NCBI GenBank assembly: GCA_029204225.1
Contig: CM055109.1
Location: 46,066,966 to 46,130,965, forward strand
DNA length: 64,000 bases
Source of the DNA: Diphasiastrum complanatum
Taxonomy: Eukaryota > Streptophyta > Lycopodiopsida > Lycopodiales > Lycopodiaceae
Direction of reading: 5' to 3'
Shown here: in pieces, positions 1 through 10,572 of the stretch
Numbering within the stretch: the stretch's first letter is position 1
How the letters are laid out: every line of letters begins with the position of its first letter
The notes under the pieces: generated by a model
Databases searched by the model: none
The model's input: the letters and a program-made list of their open reading frames with translations, nothing else
What the model was told of the DNA's origin: nothing
Position numbers and translations under genes: made by a program

Positions 1-1250
1 CTGTAGGATCAGCCCGATCTGGTGATGCTACAAAAATTGTTTGTACAAATGCGTCGTCAAGTAGTGGTTGACTGCCCTCGACAACCTTTGGCGAAGCGGG
101 TGGGGTGTGAGAAACAACTGTGGAAACAGGAGCGAGGACAGTTTGTCCAAATGAGAGGATGGGAGGAACAGTGGGGAGCTGAAGGGTGGTGTGGAGTATG
201 GAAGAAGGTGAGGATGGAGCGGAAAGTATCTGGCATGGGAGTGAAAAATTGATAACTTGCATAGATGCCAAAGTGTCGGGGGACAGTTGCGAATCAGAAG
301 GGTTGAATGTGAGAGGAGCAACGGTGGTGGCAGGAGTAATGGAAGATGCGATGGTGATGGATGGAGCAGCGGACACTAGAAGAGAAGTAGGAGTGGTATC
401 AACAGAAGAAACATGGATGGAGACAGAAACAGAAGTGGATGGAATAGGAAGAGAGGTAGCGACAACAGAAATTGGAGTGGGGGGTTGCACGGAAGACGAA
501 GTGGCGGTGGTTGATGGAGTAGTTAGTGCGGAAGTGGAGACACGTCGTCGGGTAACAGGTGGAGACAGGTGGAGATGTGGATGTAGAGATAGCGCCACGC
601 ATTCATTTGCTGGCTGTTATATTAATGACTGTAGATTGGGATGAGGTAGATGCTTGAGATGGTGGGTAAATGTTAGTATGTGGCACAAGGGTAGATAGGA
701 GGGATGAGCATTGGAAACCGCACACTTTCGTCTCAAAAAGTGCGCAAACAAAGTTACACAATAGGGGGCCTGCTACGATTCGCTCACAAACCTGTGGAAT
801 TCCGTCGTCATTGTCTTCGATCAGATTTTCATTTGTCCTGATGCTATTTGGGGCGGTAGCAGTTTCTTTTTGTGATTGGATTTTCAAGATCAGACCATGT
901 AGGCAGGCTAATTTCACTACTCTAATTTCATTTAGGCACCTTGCAAGAGTTGGTAAGTTGATCTTGATGCTCTGCAAGGGTTCTGAGCATTCTGCTTCTG
1001 AGAACTCTCGCATACACTAAAAAATGATGATTCCTCCATCAGGAACTCTTGTAGAGATTTTCATGGATGCATCTAGGTCAGATCTGGTGACTATCCAACT
1101 TTCAAGAGCTATCTCCCAAGGGATCTCAAAAAATCACGAAAAAAGTGCTCCTTCAGAGTGTTTTTTGATGAGACCTCGAGATTTTCTGATTTTTAACTTT
1201 TGTAAACTGGTGTATGACCTTTGTTGGTACTCTTTGGAGCATGAGGGCAT
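1..1250 (-). mobile_element. Decayed gypsy ORF3 and 3' spacer remnant
   Basis: Read on the minus strand, this block matches the region downstream of integrase in the + strand element at 56.0-58.3 kb. Positions 1250-1020 match the spacer at 56043-56252, and 690-1 matches the Pro/Ser/Thr-rich and following part of ORF3 at 57525-58265. The serine/threonine-rich stretch and the segment leading into the coiled coil are recognisable, but there are stops and frame changes. A short piece (about 780-870 minus, peptide NSIRTNENLIEDNDDGI) sits upstream of sequence that precedes it in the other copy, so the block is rearranged. It is truncated by the window edge. It is not a functional gene. Confidence 0.7.
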
Positions 1251-1522
1251 AAAGTCTTTTGCAACGTTTTTCATGTCGCGTCGTTGGTTTCATTTCCGTC
1301 GTCTGACTTTCTCGTGTTGAACCGCAAAAGATTCTCGTTCGTGAAACTTTCGTGTTTGTGTCTTTTCGTCAGGTGTTCGCGAAACTTTCGTGTTCGTGTC
1401 TCTTGACTTTCATATTCATGAACATCTTCGTCAGGCAGAGGGCTGAAAGCTAGCAAGGCTTTGTAATTAGAAATATTTTGTTTCTTCAAAAGGACCATCC
1501 GAGACTGCTACCTGACTACATG

Positions 1523-2536
1523 CTACCACGATACATCTATTGATTCAGCCTGGCCATTACACCTAGGATAGTATGGTGTACTTTTTCTGTGAACGACAAG
1601 GTAATGGCGTAGGAGATTATCAACGACAGCATTTAAAAAATGTGTGCCACGATCACTAACAAGCTCAATGGGACACCCCAAATGGGTAATAATGTTTTTG
1701 TAAAGAAAACGTGCAACTGTTTTTGCGTTGGCGTCCTTCGTTGCTCGGGCCTCTACCCACTTAGTAGCGTAATCTGTGGCTATGAGGATGTATCGAGCTT
1801 GGGTATGTTTTGCTGTTGGACTGATGGGTCCAACAAAGTCAATCCCCCACTTATGGAAGGCTTTGCCTTCTATAATGGGAGTCAATGGTGTGAAGTCTGC
1901 TTTGGTATTTTTCTTTGCTCTTTGACAGACGTCACATGCTTTAATGACATCAAACGTGTTTTTAAACGAAGATGGCCACCACAATCCTACTCGAAGGATA
2001 ATCTTCGTTAGGGCTTCAGTAGAAAAGTGGCCACCTCTAATGCCCTCATGAGCCTAAGATATTATCGGTTGTATCTCAGATTCATAAGCACATCGTCGAA
2101 TAATGCCGTCAACGCTCCTTTTGTAAAGTTGTCTCGTTAACTGAAAGGGCGCTGCTTTTATTAAAAAAAAAAATTTCATTGTACTCAGGCCTTCTTTTAG
2201 TCGGCCTGTTGTGAGGAACTGAGTGATCTCCTCAGCCCATAGGGGTGTGGCATCGATCTGAAAAAGGCATGCATCAAGAAGATCATCGTTGACTGGTGCA
2301 GTTGCTTTTTCAGCACTTGGTAGTTTGGAAAGGTGATCCACCATGAAATGTTGGGACCCTTTCCGAACGACTATACGGAAATTAAATTCCTCCAAACTTA
2401 GTAGCCATCGAGCTATTCGTCCCGTCTTACAGGACTTATTAACGATATATAGGAGTGCTTGATGGTCTGTGTAGAAAGCAAAGGTCTGGCCTAATAAATA
2501 ATGTCGTAGTTGTTGTACCGCATAGACCATTGCCAC
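1523..2536 (-). pseudogene. Ty3/gypsy pol remnant: RNase H and integrase
   Basis: The minus strand from 2536 to 2054 encodes a gypsy RNase H end (YTDHQALLYIVNK, then RIARWLLSLEEFNFRIVVRKG) and the linker to integrase. After a stop near 2055, 1984-1523 continues with the integrase zinc-binding end (CDVCQRAK) and catalytic core. The three acidic motifs are visible: GIDFVGP, VSDRGTHF and NGQAES. The protein is clearly related to, but diverged from, the GYP-A copies at 49-55 kb, so it is a separate family. Reverse transcriptase, protease and gag are missing upstream, because the sequence switches at 2537 to an oppositely oriented element. Confidence 0.85.
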
Positions 2537-3740
2537 AATACCTCAAGTTCCAAGTTAGCCAGATGAAGCCACCACCCCACCCACACAGATTACAACACCA
2601 ACGCCACCAACATCACCACTGGCATGAGTTTTGGGGGGGGGGGGAGTGGGGATATCCAGTCCCCAAGACATGGGAGCAGCCCAACAGTCACAAGATCAAC
2701 AATCACAGGCCCAGCAAGTCCACATATTGGACACATCTCAATATTTTGATGTTGCGGACCTGATGGAGATAAGCGACGATGAACCAGAAAAGGGTAGCAG
2801 CCAGGAAGAAGTCAGACACTTCCACCTCCACCTCCACCTCCATCTTTAGTTATAACACCACGCCTATTTTTTGGTTTAGCCTCACCATCCCACACCCCAG
2901 ATCAGTACCCAACCCTCTCTAACCTTGAAAAGCTCACTGAAACAGCCAAACGCTCAATGATTGGCCTATCCGAAATGAGCTACCACATGCATTGGTTGGT
3001 GAGCCAACATCAAGTTCTAGAGAGCAAGGTCCAACATCAAGACCAAGAGATTGCGCGATATCAAAGGATGGCCAAAGAAAAAGAAAAAGAGGCAGTAGAA
3101 AGCAGATCTATGAAATCCACCTTGGAAGAGGTCCAGCAGCAACTGAAGCACCAGATGGTCCAAATCGACCAAGTACAAGACGGATCGTCGGGTGCAATGA
3201 CAGTCAATGCTCCTCCAGTCAAGCCCGAGGACATTCAGATCTAGGCCCCACAGGCCTCAGCCATCCGGATGGAGAAATACATAAGGCTGATCCAAGAGCG
3301 AGAGGCCGATAAAAGAATTTTTGGAAGTAAGCTCTGCTTCCAAGTTTTTGAAGCCCTAGGCCAGAAGATGAGCGAGTGAAAGCAGACGGCGCGACGATGA
3401 GGCGAACAAGATTCACAAGCAGTGCTCAAGAGCGCTGGTATGTAGCGGCCAATTGAGGGACTTCCAATTTTGGCGAATAAATTTTGCGGATAATAAGCAC
3501 CTGGTTTTACGGAAGTGAACGAAGATCCACGCTTTTCCAAGTGCCAAGCGGAAGACATCACCGGTGTTGTAGTGGGTCTTGCAACAGATTAGGGGTGGAT
3601 AATGTTAGCCGATTCTCTAGTGCCAAGCCAAGCTGCAGACATAAGTTATCTCTCACCCATGACCGTGGAGGTCTCAGAAGGAAGAGAGCAGAAGAAGCTG
3701 AGAGCCGAGCATGAGAGCTGAGGAAATACTAGCTAGGAAG
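2537..3740 (+). pseudogene. Retroelement-type coiled-coil ORF, broken
   Basis: The + strand reads as a degenerate protein. It has a Gln-rich stretch (about 2680-2730), an acidic segment, a short His-Leu repeat produced by CTCCAC triplets (2821-2846), a long charged helix rich in Gln, Glu and Lys (about 2957-3200), and a C-terminal part with several stops. It ends just before a candidate LTR at 3755. The architecture of low-complexity Gln region, coiled coil, conserved tail and LTR parallels ORF3 of the gypsy element at 56.9-59.9 kb, but I see no clear sequence identity. I infer an extra ORF of another gypsy family. Function unknown. Confidence 0.45.
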
Positions 3741-3754
3741 ATAGTGATTAACTA

Positions 3755-4300
3755 TGTGAGCCTACATGGTGTACCCCAAAGAAGGAGTGACCATGTAGGA
3801 GCTAGTCACATTTCCTTGAATAGTTGTAATAAATGTAGACCCCCCTTAAAATAGTAAGAGTGAGTCACCTTTTGATGGTGACCTCTAGTGGAAGGGCAAA
3901 TTCTACATGTAATTTCTAATTTAGTAGTATTGCCACATGGGCTCCACATGGGCAGCCTTCTTGCTTATTCAAGGGCCACCCTCTTTTGTGAGGGAGCTTT
4001 CGAATGTATTTTCAAGCTCTCTTGAGCTAATAAAGAAGATCCTCCACGAGTTCTTGAATATCACTAAGCTCCTTGTTCATGGCAATGATCTTGAGTGATA
4101 TTTCTATGAGCATGCTTGATTCCTTGCTTGTGGATAAACTAGGTTCTTGTTTCTTGTTCTTGCTTAGTTGTGGATTAGCTTCAGTTCTTGCTTGTGGAAT
4201 CTTGTAGAAATCAGCATTCAAGTAAACTATAGAGGCTAGAAATGTGGTGTAAATCTTGCATAGTCTTGACATTCTAGCTCTTGATGTTCTTGGATAATCT
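3755..4300 (+). repeat. Candidate LTR (right end uncertain)
   Basis: The sequence starts TGTGAGCC directly after a purine-rich stretch (3721-3749) that follows a retroelement ORF, as a 3' LTR would. It contains an AATAAAG polyadenylation-like signal near 4029. I could not place the right end or find a matching partner, so the LTR call rests on context. Confidence 0.35.
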
Positions 4301-4399
4301 AGACATCAAGTAATGTGTGTTTCTTGATTCTTAGATTGTTAAATGCTGCTAGGAATCTTGTTTCTTGTTTCTTGAATCTTGTTTTAGTTTCAGTAGCTA

Positions 4400-4715
4400 A
4401 TCTAGTTCTTGATTGTTCTTTGATTCAGTAATTAGTAGTAGGATCGCTCCCTGTGCTGAACATTGATTTGCTTGAGCTATAGATGGTTGCATGGCTAGTG
4501 TATGCATGTAGTTGAGTATCGGATTTGAGTTACCCACTGACAGACTGGGAAATACGTAATGCATCCTTGAATATTGCTTATGCTCTGTAACCGTTCTAAT
4601 AAGAAGAGTATCCACAAAGAACCATAACAACAGAAGTAATCCAAGAGAGATAAGCCACAAAAGAAAGAGAAAAAATGTGTTCACAGATTCAGTGAATCTG
4701 TGAATAGTATCAAAG
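4400..4715 (+). repeat. Copia LTR end and mutated primer-binding site
   Basis: At about 4704-4718 the + strand has TAGTATCAAAGCC, a one-base variant of the tRNA-iMet primer site (TGGTATCAGAGC) that follows copia 5' LTRs. A copia gag remnant begins about 100 bases later. The preceding few hundred bases are therefore probably the 3' part of a 5' LTR; its left border is not visible. Confidence 0.45.
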
Positions 4716-4799
4716 CCTACCTACCTATATTGTCATAATTTGACATAGCCAAGAAGCTATCAGATCCAGGAGGTCAAGCATTCAAACAAACAACCATCA

Positions 4800-5424
4800 A
4801 TGAGGGAACAGACTTTAGAAGCAATGGCTTCAATCAGCAGCATGCAGAGCAAGATCTACACAATTCTTGAATCTTCAAGATCTAACTTTCTAGCGTGGAA
4901 AGTTAAGACGTCACTCATACTCAAGGGCAAAGGTTTATTCCCCTGGGTGGATGGCAGGAAATGCCTACGACATCCGACAAGGAGCTACGCGAGTGGAGGG
5001 AGAAAAACAACAAGGTAGTAGCCTTGCTATCATCTTCCATCGAAGATAGTCTCACACTTGACCTGGCTACACTCTCCAAAGCTAAGGAGATGTGGGATGC
5101 ATTGCTCACAAGATTTCAGACGAAATCAAGAAGTCAAATCATGATGCTGGAAGATTAGCTGACGAACCTACAGTGGGATGGGAAGGACCTCACTTCTTTC
5201 ATAAGGAAGATGAAGGATCTATTCCTATCACTACATAACTCTGGAGCAGAGAACGCAGTGTCAGCTGAGAAGCAGCTCACTTACATGTTGAGAGCCTTAC
5301 CCAGATCATTCCAAACAACGAGGACCCTACTTGCGAAAGATCCTACCATGAACCTCGAAAAGGCGATTGTCGAGATTCGAGAGGAAGTCGAGGCCAGAGA
5401 ACACCTTGATCACAAGGATGGTAG
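4800..5424 (+). pseudogene. Copia gag remnant
   Basis: A gag-like capsid protein of the copia (UBN2/DUF4219) type is spread over two + frames. The first part (4824-4950) contains LAWKVKTSLILKGKGLFPW. It then frameshifts into 4961-5158 (KEMWDALLTRFQ), and after a stop resumes at 5159-5424 (SFIRKMKDLFLSLHNSG, then ALPRSFQ). These blocks follow the usual order of the copia gag domain. The remnant is cut at about 5425, where minus-strand gypsy sequence begins, so the nucleocapsid and pol are lost. Confidence 0.75.
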
Positions 5425-7900
5425 CTTTAGGATTATGTGGAGTTGTCTTGTGATGCTTAATCATAAAATGCTTTGTTAGCAAACAAATAGTATCATTAAA
5501 AAAATGAGTTCCTCTGTCGCTTACAAGTTCCAACAGACCACCATATCTGGTGACGATGTTTCGAAATAGAAACTCTACAACCAGTTTAGCATCGTTTTCT
5601 TAGTGACTTCTGCTTCAACCATCTTCGTAGCATAGTCAAACTTCGTCTTGTATATCAGGTAACTGGCTTGATTGGCCCAACATAGTCAATGCCCCATTTT
5701 TCAAGGGATGTGAGTGGAAGAATCAGGAAAGGCAACCAATACATTGAAGATGTGGGCTTTTCGACTCCTTGACATGGATCACAAGTCTTTATAAAAGCTA
5801 CAACGTCTTTGTACATCGTCGACCACCAATATTTAGCATTTAATATCTTCTTAACAATATTTACAACTTCATAATGGCCACTGACATCTTCCGAATGTAG
5901 GGCCCAAATAACTTTCTGGATGAAGTTCTTTGTCTACTCCCAATTTATAAAGTACATGTTCCTTATTATGTATGGACCAATCTTGTATTGAAAAACCGTT
6001 CTCTATTCTAGATCATACCCAGCAGGGTAATTTTGGTTTTGCAAATAATCAATAATTTCAGCATATAATGAATTTTCGGATGATATCATCATGATTTGCT
6101 CATCAGAAAATTTGTCACTTAAGTTTTCAATAACAGATCCAGTATGTAAGCGCGATAAATAATATGCACTGGTGTGGTACTTGCCTTGACGTACCTCAAC
6201 TTGGTAATCGAACTCTTGAAACAACATCACCCATCTTGCTATTTGGTTTGATAAATCTGGCTTATTTACCAGGTGCTTTAGCGTGTAGTGGTCAACATGA
6301 AAGACAAAAGGATATCCCAAACGATAATGTTGAAACTTTTTAATTGTAAAGACCATCCCAAGTCCTTCACGTTCTATAGCCGAATAGTTCTTCTTCGACG
6401 CGCTCAATTGATGCCTTGCATAATATACATGACAATCTTTCTTCTCATCATTTCTTTGATTGAGTGTGACTCCAATTGCGAATGAAGAGACATCCACATA
6501 AACATGAAAGGTTCTTACCCAATTAGGAGGGCATAAGATTTGGGCGTCGATGAGTTAATGCTTCAATAGGTCGAATGATCGTTGCCATTCAACAGACCAT
6601 TTGTATTCGGTGTCTTTTTTCAACAGTTGTGCGAGTGGCAATGCTAGAGATGCATGATCTTGAATAAACTATCGGTAATATCCGACATGTCCGAGAAATC
6701 CGCGAAGTCCTTGTAAGGTTAGCTAGTTCCTTCAAGTTTGAATAATCTTCACTTTGTCTTTATCGACTTCAACACCTCTTTCTAATATTCTATGGCCTAG
6801 AAGTATGCCCTCTGGCATGCCGGAATAACATTTTTTGAGATGTAAGCAAAGTGAGGTTTCTCTACAATGCTGCAACATCTTTCGAAATTTCGAAAGGTGA
6901 CTATCTTTTGAACTATAGACACAGAAGCCATCAATGAATATTTCAAGAAATATTCATAAGTAATTTTGGAAAATTACTATCATCATACGTTGAAATGTTG
7001 CTAGTGCATTGCATAATCCAAATGGCATTTGTCGATATACATAAGTGCCCCAGTCTGTCGTGAAGGTAGTCTTGGACTGATCTTCTTCCTTGATCGATAC
7101 TTGATTATATACAGAAAGTCCGTCAAGAAAAGTGTATCGTGCATGACCTGCAACTTGGTCTAGTATCATATCTATAAATGAAAGTGGGTGACGATCTTTC
7201 CGAGTTGCATCATTCGGCTTTCGATCGTCTTGATAAACACGTATTTTTTCACTTTTCTTCTTTGGTACAACTACAATTAGTGAGATCCACTCACTGTTGA
7301 GAACATGATAAATTATCTCTGCCTCCAGATATTTATCCAATTCGTCTTTCATCAGTAAAGAGTACTTTGGGTTTAACCGATACTATAGTTGCCTTATTGG
7401 AACTGCTCCTTCCTTTAGGTTGATACAGTGTTGCCCATACTTTTTATTTATGCCTTTAAGATCTCCCATCGACCGAGCAAACACATCCTTATATTCTGTG
7501 AGTAATTTAGTATAATCTCGAATTTATTCTACAGATAAAAACTTGAAAATCATTAAGGCTTTTCTTGGTACGTCTTTGATTGATGATGTATCTTTTGGAT
7601 TGATCATACCTACTATCATATTTTTCAATGAATAGCCTTGAATTTCCCTTTATGAAGGCTGAGTTTGATCTTCATTATCAAATATTTCTGGTTCTTCAAT
7701 TTCGTAGCAATCCAGAAAGTTAGCCGCAACATTGTCCTCCAAGAAAATGTTCAAAGTATAGGACGATTCCTCTGAAGTAAAGCTGGTAACTGACAATACT
7801 ATTTCGCCTTCATAACAGTCTCATTGCCATGTGATGACATGTTCATGCAGCTTGCCATTATTGTCATATTCACTAGTATGAAAATACAATTTTTTTCTTT
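5425..7900 (-). pseudogene. Ty3/gypsy pol remnant, second family
   Basis: On the minus strand, 7352-6954 encodes a reverse transcriptase core (SLIVVVPKK, TFLDGLSVYNQV, RQMPFGLCNALATFQ). The 6497-6003 segment encodes RNase H (DVSSFAIGVTLNQ, FHVDHYTLKHLVNK, QIARWVMLFQEFDYQVEVRQGK). Scattered integrase pieces follow at about 5870-5330 (MELVSDRGTHFFND). Frameshifts and stops separate the parts, and 7900-7370 holds weak protease/upstream pol traces. Sequence identity to the GYP-A pol is low, so this is a different gypsy lineage. Its left end abuts the copia gag remnant at 5424/5425, with no LTR visible there. Confidence 0.8.
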
Positions 7901-8985
7901 TTCCAATGTACACTAGCATTAGCTTGGTAAAGCTAGGGTCGGCTAATAAGAACAAAATACTTAGCAAGTCCGACTGGTCGAATTACAATAACATTCATAA
8001 GACCGACAATGAGATGTTGGCTATAGTTCATACTTTGAAAAAATGGTGACAAATATTATGCCAACAAGCTTCGATAAATTTCACGAAGGCAAATACGTAT
8101 ATTTATGAATACAACCTTACCGTCAATCGATTTTGTAGAAAACCCAAAGTGAGAAGTTATCTCCTCGATTTTTTTTATTGACCATTTCAAATCATTAAAC
8201 TTGTTGGAGAACTAGCATATGAACTAGATCTATTGATCATATAAAAAATGCACAATGTGTTCCATTTGATCCAATTGTGTTCCAATTGCCAGGTGATTGG
8301 TTTAAGTCTAATTGTTGGCACTAGCATGGGACGTCAAACCATTGCTACCTTCAACATCTTATACATTAGCAAGTAGTTGTTAGTTATGGAGCAACATTGA
8401 TTCAACAACTATCCACCAACATGTTGTGGTCCTAGCAAAACGTTGATCTAAGTGCCTACAACCAACTGCCCAAAATCTTACAATGATTCACACACTGAAA
8501 TTAACTGACAAATGAATCAAGCAAATTGTTTAGGGCTACCTCCTAGCTAGGAATCATCCTACCTGCAATCAGACCAAAAGGGCAAAAGACCACTTTGATT
8601 CCAAGTCTAGCTCTCTCATCCCTTTACTTTGTAGGTCAAAAGAAACGAGCTTGCTCAAATAGAAAGCATCTGACAACCTTGAAGCTCAGAAACTCCTTTT
8701 AGTGCTCCAGTACATGGCAACATCTATAGTGATGGAATTTCCAATTTATTAAGGTATATAATTCCATCGATTTTATAAGGAAAGGGTTCTACATTGCAAT
8801 TTCGGATAGTGCACCTACATTGCAATTACAAAACCTATTTTACTTGATGAAAATTTGTGAATTTGAAAATCTCCAAGCTTCCAAGTTCACTTCAAAGAAC
8901 TTAGGACCCCATAGACCACACAAGATCCCCTTTCAAGTCCTTGGCTCCATAATCTTGCCATTGTTTAGGCACACACTCCTAGTTG

Positions 8986-8998
8986 AGGCTTTGATACC
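8986..8998 (-). other. Copia primer-binding site motif
   Basis: The minus strand reads TGGTATCAAAGCC, matching the initiator-Met tRNA primer site used by copia elements with one change. No gag is recognisable downstream, so this marks a decayed minus-strand copia remnant. Confidence 0.45.
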
Positions 8999-9160
8999 AC
9001 TATAAAGACCACCAAGATCCTAGACTAGAAGTTTGAACTACAAGAGAACAATAAAGATCAGATGGTGGACTAAATCAACCACACTATAAAGACCACCAAG
9101 ATCCTAGACTAGACGTCTGAATCATAGGAAAAATAAAAAAATCGAATGGCGGACCAAACC
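8998..9160. repeat. Imperfect tandem duplication, period about 84 bp
   Basis: The motif CACTATAAAGACCACCAAG starts at 8998 and again at 9082, and the similarity extends through the following bases (a 'GTGGACTAAATCAACC'-like tail in each copy). Two copies only. Confidence 0.6.
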
Positions 9161-10148
9161 AATTCAACCAAACCTAGATTAATCAGATCTAGCCCCCAAG
9201 CTATGAAGCCGACAATATCTCAATTGTTGGAGTGAGAATGCACTTTATCAACATCTAACTATCAAGCTCAAAATTCCAATGATCCAAGTGAGAGAGGTGT
9301 GGACATACTTATGCACACACAGGTTCCTCCTTAATTGGGAGTGAACTTTAAAACACTAAATTCGACAATGTAACTTACAAAAATTGTTTCAATCTCCCAT
9401 GTTAAGTATAAGTGTTGCACATGCAAGATGCCATACTTGGGCCTTAATTTAATGTTTGACATTACAGGGCTTACACATGTAAGATGTGATACTTGGGCGT
9501 TATAAAAAAATTGTGAATATCTCCCTTCTTGAGAGAGACAAAAGGGTGGTAAGATACATTAATGTGAAACCACCCCTAACAAGTGAGCATACTCATCCCA
9601 CTTTGAGGCTCTTTCCATGTGACTCCTTGGAAAACAAGCGCGGGATGGTGTCCACGAGTTGCTGCAACATGTCTTCCAATGCGACGACCCATCGCACAAA
9701 ATCCATGACTTGCCACCTAGGTGCAACAAGAGGGATCTAGCATCAGGTTATATGATGCAACAAGAATAGTAGAAAATGACAAAAGGCAACATGTTAGATG
9801 CAAAGAAACCAATTTTTCAAGATATGTTTCTCATTTGTGGTGTAAATGCCCTCAACCCATTCCAATTTGCTCACCCAAGAACGGGTTGCGGGTTCATGAA
9901 ACATGTATTGAAAGGCCCTTTATCACTCGTTCACTTGTTCTTGGCGTCACTTTGTACTAGGTATCATATATGAGGAGGTTGGCTATGGGCGAGACTTTGA
10001 AGGGGCGAAACCTGCTACAAGAAGGTAGCTAGCCTTCAGATGAAAGATATCTAAAGTAGCAACTATAGATAGATGGTAGAGATTAAACTTTTTTGCCAAG
10101 CCCTATTATGACCTGCAATCAGGCTCCTATTAAACAACCACAACTTGC

Positions 10149-10473
10149 CACGTGTTTGTTTTTAAAGGCACAAATGCTATGAAGTTGTGAGGGGGTCGCA
10201 CGAAAGGCTTCCTCACGTGCCCACTTCCCTCATTATGTATTTTCCTTCGTCTTTGGACTAATATAAAATCGGATGGCCACCGATAAGTTGGCGCGTTTTT
10301 GAGCACATCGTGACCGTCGTTTGGATTCCCTTTCTCGTTTTTCATTCTCTCCATGGACCTCGCGCTATGAACCATGCTTTAGAATACACAAAGGTTGCAT
10401 TTCAGCGATCAAAAGCTAATCGCAAACGGAGATCCGTTATTGCAGATCAACCAGAGAAGCAATTATTCACAAA
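10149..10473 (+). promoter_or_regulatory. Putative promoter and 5' UTR of the host gene
   Basis: Two G-box cores (CACGTG) lie at 10149-10154 and 10214-10219. A TATAAAA box at 10262-10268 is about 210 bases upstream of the predicted start codon at 10474. The first G-box is in a GCCACGTGT context, like an ABRE. Between the TATA box and the start there are upstream ATGs at 10353 (short) and 10367, the latter opening a frame that overlaps the main start and ends near 10537. If transcription starts about 30 bases after the TATA box these would lie in the leader and could reduce translation. No transcript evidence is available. Confidence 0.5.
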
Positions 10474-10572
10474 ATGGCCGACGCAATCCTGTCTGTTCCA
10501 GAATCTTCGCCTCCCAAGCCTGTCCAAGAGGTCGTGATTCAGTTGGCATCTGCAAAGCATTTACTTATAGTT
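10474..10572 (+). CDS. Exon 1 of the host gene
   Basis: The ATG sits in a good plant context (CAAAATGGCC). The exon encodes 33 residues beginning MADAILSVPESSPPKP. I place the donor at GTT|GTAAAT because it leaves phase 0, matching every other exon; the frame would otherwise stop four codons later. A weaker alternative donor (GAG|GTCGTG) lies upstream. The exon is separated from the next by about 28 kb of nested retroelements, so its link to exons 2-7 needs transcript proof. Confidence 0.55.

Larger units (their letters stand above)
7901..10130. other. Gene-free stretch, mostly decayed repeat
   Basis: I see no credible coding region. There is a minus-oriented primer-site motif at 8986-8998 (reads TGGTATCAAAGCC on the minus strand) that suggests a dead copia 5' LTR at roughly 9000-9500, and a short tandem duplication at 8998-9160. 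The rest looks like anonymous AT-rich repeat-derived DNA. Confidence 0.5.

Noticed and set aside
28-1020. Several open frames on both strands at the left edge
   Set aside because: They follow the low-complexity Pro/Ser/Thr-rich part of the decayed gypsy ORF3, which stays open in more than one frame by composition.
2821-2846. His-Leu repeat that looks like a metal-binding tract
   Set aside because: It comes from a CTCCAC triplet-type repeat in a broken retroelement frame and is followed immediately by a stop.
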